A DNA stretch of 64,000 nt from Carposina sasakii. Taxonomy: Eukaryota; Arthropoda; Insecta; Lepidoptera; Carposinidae. The DNA lies in contig CP053160.1 of the NCBI GenBank assembly GCA_014607495.2, forward strand, positions 9,858,001-9,922,000. The letters run 5' to 3'. Under the pieces are notes generated by a model that made no database searches, was not told the DNA's origin, and saw nothing but the letters and a program-made list of their open reading frames with translations. Numbering within the stretch: position 1 is the first letter of the stretch; the number at the start of each line of letters is the position of its first letter. Positions 57,927-64,000 of this stretch are shown piece after piece. A program made the translations under genes and the position numbers.

Positions 57927-58211
57927 TGTAAGGTTGAAATTATTTTGAAAATTATTTAGACAAAATTAAAAAGAATGACAATTTAATGCTTAATAAAAAG
58001 TATTTAAACGTGACACTTGGTATTGAATAACATTAGAGTGAGGGTAGGAGATATAAAAAGAAGGGACAGGGGGTTACACTGGGTCAGTTGATGGTTGGAC
58101 GTTGAGCTGTGTGGGACTTTAAATAACGCCTTGGGAATTAAGTGTACTGTGTGAGCCTGTGTGGTAATAAAAGTGTTCTTATATACTACTTGGAGTTTGA
58201 GTGTTTCTACA
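57927..58211 (+). repeat. 3' LTR
   Basis: Identical to the 5' LTR except one base at 58072. Confidence 0.85.
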
Positions 58212-58215
58212 TCTG

Positions 58216-59127
58216 CTAAATTAAAGGTATCTATACTCTCCTAAATGAATGTTATTAGTTATAACAGTCTGGGTTTGTAGCCAGCTTTAGTCGCCAGCAG
58301 TCGCCAGCCCAAATTGGAAATTTAAAGAAAATCATATTACCTACCTTAAAATATGTCCCGACCCTGTAACAGGCGATGAAAGCACACGCCGCATTCAACA
58401 TATTCACATTTTTATCACACTTATGTAGATATAACTACATACGCGCAGCATGAATGAAGTCGTCTATATGCAAGCGTTTACCTCGTACATTAGCTGGGAA
58501 CGAGTTGTGATATGTCATGGGGAATGTGGGATTTGTACGTGTAATCGCTCTAACAAGAAGCCCCGCTGCCGCCGGCGGCGCGTTTTAATTTTATATGGCT
58601 GAATGCGGTGCCGAGATTCGGGCTACTTTGGTAACGATGGATTTGAGCCATATTTTAAAATAGTTGTTTTATCGGTAGTTAAGCTACTATTTGTTAAAAT
58701 ACGATAGTCAAACTATGGGTTTTTTGACGTAGGTAGGTGCCTACCTATTTATCTAATAGTAATTTTAACTACGAGTATGTACCTACTGATCAAACTGGCC
58801 CTTATCGCGATTTCCCGAATGCACGTCAACGCTCATACAAATACGCAGTATGTTCCCTAAGCAAGAAAACTTGGTTAAAAACTTACATAAGTACATTCTG
58901 TTCCAAAACTGAAACTTCTAGGTACTTAGTTAGGTACCTAAATACAAAGAACATTTACGATGACCAATGGCATCTAGAAAATTATTATACCTAAACGCCT
59001 CTTAGGTACGTTAGGTTTCCATGAGTATCCTTCCGCGTATCCTTTTCTATCCAATCCAATCCAATAATTCTTGTAGGTTGGTACGCGTATTTTCCTAACA
59101 CACTTTACATTTCTTAAATCGCGATAT
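58216..59127. other. Spacer, nothing recognised
   Basis: Contains a repeated word ctaggtac/taggtacc around 58920-59000 and no supported feature. Confidence 0.45.
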
Positions 59128-59129
59128 TA

Positions 59130-61284
59130 GGGGAAAGGTGTACTAAATGATCCCTCGAAGTAAAATGATTCCCTTTAATCCTGAATAAACTAAAGTGCCA
59201 TCTCGCTCGATCTATTTGCTGACGCCTTCCCCGTACCCCGCTCAGTATCCCAGTGAAGTGTCATGGTGGTGTGACTATAACCCTTCGATTTATTGCGAAA
59301 AATAAAAAATCTGTGTGTTCAATCTAAGTTAAGCATAAAATCAATGCTATATTGCTGAAATTGTTTTGTATATTTGTGAATGAAAGTGTTACTGGTAGTT
59401 CCTATTGATATTCAAGAATATTTCAAGCACGTTTTGATGACACCACGGTTATGTTTTGATATTATGTTTGGACAATTTATGTAAATTTTATATTTGGAGT
59501 CAAACGATCCTCTTTTGTCGGTATAAAATGATACCAGGAATCATTTTACCCCTAACATTTTGGCAATTTGAAAACTAATATCCACAGTTAATACTTATTA
59601 TTACATATACCTTTCTATGATACCTTTAACTGTGTGGTATGTGCATAAAAGAATGTGTCTACCATTGCTATCATAAATTATGTTGCACATAAATGTTTGT
59701 TAACCTAAATAAAAAATAAATAAACTAAGAGTCATGTATGTGTGATGTGTAATGTATATTTGTGAGGATTTGTGTATATGTGTATTTTATATATAATTAG
59801 AGTGAGTATATTTCAGGTAACCATCCTCGCTTGAATTCATTTACAGTCAGAATGATAAAAACCAATCGCTCGCTATGCTGTCAACTAAACAAGTTTACAC
59901 CTCTATCAAATCTTCATTAGCTTCATTGTGTGTGAATTATGAAATCCAACCGTCTTCTGTGCAAGTAGTTACCCCCGTTAAATCGCTTTAAACCCTAGCT
60001 TCTGAAATGATTTCGTCCCTAATTCAAAATCTACACAAGCCCAAGAGATTGGTATTGTTCCAATATCTACTTCAATTAGGTCTTCAGATTCATCTATATC
60101 TTTTGGAGCATTTTCACCACATGACCTTCGACATTTGCCAAAAATAGAAGGAGAAAAAATATACATAATTTTAACTAACAAATCTTACAAAAACTATTTA
60201 AAAGAGGAAATGTAGAAAAAATTAAAAAGAAGAAAAACAAAGGTCACGTGTAAAAGTGTAAAAACAATCCCTGAAAAAAAAGTAAAGGAGAGGGAGTCAG
60301 TAAAGAAAACGAAGTTGGTAAAGAAAAAGGAGTTTAGTAAAGGAAAGGCAGTTGGTAAAAGAAAAGGAATTGCAAAATTATTAATAAAAGGAGTTGGTAA
60401 AGGAAAAATGGTCAGTAAGAAAAACACTAAAAAAACAAAGGAACACTTATGATTCCGAATCTTCCGAAGAGGATGCCGAGTGCATGTTCTGCACAGAACC
60501 GTATTCAAAAGATCACGTGGGAGAAGGTTAAGTCCAATACATGAAAAGTTTTAAATGGGGATATGAAGCATGCGCCGGGCTCGATAATGATGACGAAGAA
60601 GATTTTATATGTGACTTCTGCAGAGATCATTTCAAAAATTTAAAGAAACGATTAAACTTCTAAATGAATACCTACATTATAAACATCAAAATACTTCGTG
60701 ATGGTTGATATTATTCAAGACTGCTGATTATAAAGAGATTATTTTATTAAAACTACGTTAGAAGAAAGATTCAAAACTGTTTATAATAGTGAGTTTATTT
60801 GATAAAAACTACTTTGGAAGAATGTTGTTAAATATTGAGATATCTCAGGTTAGTTTAGGATTAATATTTTTGTTTTAGATACTGATAAAAAAAGAGAAAA
60901 AATTGTCATACTTATAAATATTTGTGACAAATCCTTAGTACTAAGCCGCACTGTTAATTATTATCAGTTTTTTTTTAAATAAAGCTATTCTAGAAGTAAG
61001 TTTTGAAAATTATTTAGACTTGGAGTACAAAATGATCCCTGGGCTCATTTTGACCCTACCCTAGGGATCGTTTTAGACATCCGGGTGTACAAAATGATCC
61101 TTTAGTAGCCTTTTGGAAAATCTCTAACAAATCTATAGATAATCAACCTACTAAAAATAATCGTATGCAAGTATATCAACATTTATATGATATATTCAAA
61201 GCTCATTCAATGTTTGTCTTACTTTAATATTTTGGATACAGTAAGCATTTTCCCTTAGGGGGATCATTATGTACACCTTTCCCC
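59130..61284 (+). mobile_element. Decayed pogo-like (Tc1/mariner superfamily) transposon
   Basis: Ends GGGGAAAGGTGTAC and its inverse, flanked by TA (59128-59129, 61285-61286). An AAAATGATCC-type motif repeats near both ends (59147, 59163, 59527, 61030, 61093 and reverse copies). The only recognisable coding is a C-terminal Lys-rich and PHD-like remnant (about 60300-60663). The DDE core is not recognisable. The 2155-bp length is close to a full pogo element, so decay is mainly point changes. Confidence 0.75.
60300..60663 (+). pseudogene. Remnant of pogo-like transposase C-terminus (PHD-like finger)
   Basis: A Lys-rich frame (KGKAVGKRKGIAKLLIKGVG) ends at TGA 60450. In another frame DSESSEEDAECMFCTEPYSK runs to TAA 60529, then MKSFKWGYEACAGLDNDDEE and DFICDFCRDHF to TAA 60661. 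The pattern is a zinc finger known at the C-terminus of many insect pogo-like transposases. A middle CxxC and a His of the usual set are replaced, so the finger is broken. One frameshift and one internal stop are visible. Confidence 0.65.
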
Positions 61285-61545
61285 TACTCTATCACTGAAG
61301 TTGAAACATTCAGTAGTGTAACCACTTTATGCAGTTCTGTGCATTAATATTTGATCAACAGTGCAGCAGGCGGGAGCAATGGAACTGTAATACGGCGATT
61401 TACTTGTCTATTCCACAATTATGTGAAAATGAGGATATTGTGGTATGGCCCCTAACCTATCTTGTAGTATGTACCTAGGTAGGTATTAGTAGTAGTAATT
61501 ATTACAATCTTACTCTTTGATTCCTACCTACTAAGTAGGTAGGTA

Positions 61546-62037
61546 TACAGGGTGTTTGTGACAGCCAGGCAAATATTGATACCATGACTTCAGACCACGA
61601 TTCTGAGGCGGAAAGCACTGAAAATTTTCGCAGGAATATTCCAAAATTTTCCGATTTTTTTTCTTCATATTTTAAGGGGAAGAAAATAGTTTGGTTGTTT
61701 AATTATGCCTTAAATAATGACTTAAAAATAAAATTTTAACCAAAGATGATTTTCATAAAAGTTGCCCTCAAAAAAAATTCAAATCATCTGATCAACCCTA
61801 ATGAAGAGTCACAAGTGATCCAAAAAACAGCACTGTGACACACAATACCTAACTAATAAGCCCATTTAATTAGTCACAGGATCGCCCTATACAATTAGAG
61901 CGGAGAGCAAAGATTACTGATAATCAAATCAAAACTACATTTCCTGCGAGTAATAACACTGTAGTAGTAGTATAACTCAACACAATGGTACTTGTTCAGC
62001 ATTTCAGTATTTGCCTGGCTGTCACCCACACCCTGTA
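61546..62037. mobile_element. MITE with TACAGGGTGT...CAGCCAGGCAAATA ends
   Basis: Left tacagggtgtttgtgacagc, then caggcaaatattg; right inverse: tatttgcctggctgtcaccc, acaccctgta. TIR about 30 bp, element 492 bp, no ORF. Confidence 0.8.
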
Positions 62038-62039
62038 TA

Positions 62040-62235
62040 CACATGGCTATTTTCTAAAAATGGAGTAGCCAAAACTGCATAATCACAAAGTCGCGTTTAT
62101 CACGTTTTCCATAGCTGGCTCAGGGATAAAAGATCAGTGACAAGTTGCCATCTCGCCTGAGGGAAGTTCCTTAGCCGACTCTTACGATATGCACGGAAGA
62201 AGATGCAACCGTATCCTTGTGAAGCCGTGCATCAG
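62040..62235. repeat. GATGAGCTAGCAACT-family repeat
   Basis: Contains aaaaatggagtagccaaaac, aaaagatcagtgacaagttg, ccatctcgcctgagggaagt, cttacgatatgcacggaaga. Among the best-kept copies. Confidence 0.6.
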
Positions 62236-62546
62236 TACGGGAACCTACGGTATATATAAGTATATAGGTACCTACAGGATTAAAGTTATTAGGGTTGTTT
62301 ACTTCCTTCGTTAAGCCTGTTTGATTATAACACAAAGCCAAGTAAATTTATGTAAAAATACACTTTCAAACAGTTTGTTTTCATTGGCGCGCCCCTGTGC
62401 TACCTAATGCAAATTGGCTGTTGTTTCCATTATAGCTTTTGCTTGTTCACTGCCGTGACTCCGTTTGCGTGCTCAAGAAGAAGACTACCGCTTATAATGA
62501 GCAACAGCCAATTTCAATAACCGATCTCGAGGTTTTTTATTTATTA

Positions 62547-63070
62547 CTAGTGGACGCCCGCGACTTCGTCCGCGTGGACTACAGAAAAAACAAAATGTCG
62601 AAATTATCCGGGATAAAAATATTTTCCCGGGGTAAAAAGTATTAGAATAGTTTAAAATATAAACACAATACAATACCTATGTACAAGATTGCTTTGTCTC
62701 AAAACGCAATAGAAGAAAAATACATGACTAGCCTATTACAGATCCTTCAGAAGAGACATACAGATACAGTCACAGCTTTTTTCTTCTATTGCGTTTTGAG
62801 ACAAAGCAATCTTGTACATAGGTGTTGTATTGTGTTTATATTTTAGTAGCCTATATGGGACCTGTCACAATATATTCCTGAAAACTGCACCGAAATCGGT
62901 TCAGCCGTTTCTGAGATTAGCGTGCACAAACGCACAGACAAACCGACAAACAGACAAACAGACAAAAATTCCAAAAATCATCGTTTTGGGTTCTATTGCG
63001 TTGATAAAGGTCTCATATAATATTTTTTCCTCATATAACTTCCATGTACAGACAGCGATCCGTTACATTT
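62547..63070 (+). repeat. CTTCGTCCGCGTGGA-family repeat split by a hairpin insertion
   Basis: Left part 62547-62641: actagtggacgcccgcgact, cgtccgcgtggactacagaa, ttttcccggggtaaaaagta. Right part 62846-63070: gtagcctatatgggacctgt, ctgaaaactgcaccgaaatc, atcgttttgggttctattgc, ending cagcgatccgttacat. The insertion lies between them. Confidence 0.8.
62642..62845. mobile_element. Hairpin MITE inserted in a dispersed repeat
   Basis: Two ~68-bp arms pair almost perfectly: 62653-62719 (atataaacacaatacaatac, gcaatagaagaaaaa) and 62778-62845 (inverse), around a ~58-base loop. GTA flanks both sides (62639-62641, 62846-62848), a probable 3-bp TSD. Confidence 0.75.
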
Positions 63071-63084
63071 TTATTATATTATGT

Positions 63085-63302
63085 ACTAGCAGCCGCCCAC
63101 GACTTCGTCCGCGTGAGGGGGCGTTGTACCCGTCTATTTCAACCCCTTCATCCCTTTTTTTCGAAATAAAAAGTAGCCTATGTTCTGTCTCAGGGTCTAA
63201 AGATTGTCTGTACCAAATTTCATCAAAATCGGTTGCGAGGTTTAAGCGGGAAAGCGTAACAGACAGACAGACAGAGTTACTTTCGCATTTATAATATTAG
63301 TT
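63085..63302 (+). repeat. CTTCGTCCGCGTGGA-family repeat, complete, with CAGA tail
   Basis: Starts actagcagccgcccacgact, tcgtccgcgtgaggggg, then aaaaagtagcctatgttctg, tttcatcaaaatcggttgcg, cagacagacagacagag and tttcgcatttataatattag. It is the classic lepidopteran form. Confidence 0.85.
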
Positions 63303-63734
63303 GGGATAGATAGATTTTCATTTTTTTTATTGCAATTTAAAAATAAAAATTCCTTTTGATCTCCTTTGAAATTGGCCATTTAATAAGTAGGATAAGTAAA
63401 CACTTTATTGCACTATACCAACAGTTATGTGATCAAATAAAGCTTCATAGCATTATCTTCCAGTGTATAATGTTTTCAAAAACTTTCTCGTCCGTCTAAC
63501 AGCCCAATGGACCTAAATTACGTGACTCAGTATTCACCAAATTACGCATATATGCCGCTTTCAGATTCGCTAGGAAAACGAAAAAATATAATAAGTACCT
63601 AGGTTACCTACGTTTCACATGATACAGCTCGGATTCGGTATGTAGGTAGGTAGGTACGTCTCACACTCAAGTCCAAGGGCTTTACTTATAAAAAAACTTA
63701 AACACTGTTTATTTGTTTAATTTAAATGCTCAAT
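63303..63734. other. AT-rich spacer, nothing recognised
   Basis: No supported feature. Confidence 0.45.
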
Positions 63735-64000
63735 TTGACAGATATCCCATACATCTTGCTGTCAAAGTGCTTAACGGGACGATATAAGCGACACTAGAAT
63801 GTGTTAAATATTTAATTTTATCAGGCGTAACTATTCGTAAGCTCAAATTTCCATCGAGGGATTGCCCAACGAATGTGCTTGGATCTGGCTTCTCGTTGCG
63901 ACTGTAGTGGCTTATGTTCGTGATCATGAGTCGGCAGATCCGAGGGTCAGCGGAGGGTGTAGGGCCCGATGGTGGGCGATCCCTCGATGGAAACTAGAAT
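63735..64000. mobile_element. MITE (GATCCGAGGGTCAG family), cut by window end
   Basis: Contains gcgtaactattcgtaagctc, aaatttccatcgagggattg, then cagatccgagggtcagcgga, tgggcgatccctcgatgga. Palindromic like 25095-25290. Confidence 0.75.

Larger units (their letters stand above)
55827..58211 (+). mobile_element. Young, internally deleted LTR retrotransposon
   Basis: Two 285-bp LTRs (55827-56111 and 57927-58211) begin TGTAAGG and end CTACA; by my reading they differ only at 55972/58072 (T/G). Flanking TSD TCTG (55823-55826, 58212-58215). The 1815-bp interior has an Arg/Ser-rich ORF (56541-56858), a short acidic-ended frame resembling a Pol tail, and a 24-bp minisatellite, but no protease, reverse transcriptase or integrase core. 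A 4-bp TSD fits Ty3/gypsy-type elements. No clear primer-binding or polypurine site was found. Confidence 0.85.

Noticed and set aside
60194..60508. 104-codon minus-strand frame
   Set aside because: It is the antisense of the Lys-rich part of the pogo-like remnant, giving a Phe/Leu-rich shadow.

Overview
The window is AT-rich eukaryotic DNA, almost certainly from a moth or butterfly (Lepidoptera). The evidence is one intron-split insect amine-receptor gene, many dispersed repeats of types I know from lepidopteran genomes (the CCCGCGACTTCGTCCGCGTG repeat, LINE 3' ends with ATG/GAT tails, tRNA-headed SINEs, small palindromic MITEs), and short TTAGG-type runs. The species cannot be fixed from the sequence.

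The only host gene I can support lies at 690-4503, plus strand. Three consecutive exons encode a serotonin 5-HT1-type G-protein-coupled receptor from the end of TM1 to the stop codon. The first coding exon or exons lie upstream of the window. A poly(A) signal follows at 4784. The introns carry SINE, LINE and MITE debris.

The other ~59 kb is a gene-poor field of mobile elements, several with resolvable ends and target-site duplications (TSDs). These are: a 4.35-kb DDE-type DNA transposon at 10120-14468 (TSD AAAT) with a broken transposase and clusters of an 11-bp motif just inside both ends; RTE-type LINE ends at 19098-19339 and 26716-27006, the second inside a fold-back element at 26491-27245 that itself sits in another repeat; a TTAA-flanked element at 37253-38937 with ~0.5-kb inverted repeats and a Cys-rich ORF; a MITE at 39711-40537 with repeated TTTCATGAAA sites; a MITE at 41051-41965 carrying a nested MITE; a tandem LINE-end dimer at 43405-44775; a 187-bp hAT MITE at 55217-55403; a very young, internally deleted LTR retrotransposon at 55827-58211; and a decayed pogo-like element at 59130-61284.

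The genes do not form an operon or pathway. The layout is a receptor gene followed by nested transposon insertions. No tRNA or rRNA gene and no CRISPR array was found. Repeat boundaries without a stated TSD are approximate, and family names come from memory of sequence patterns rather than a database search.
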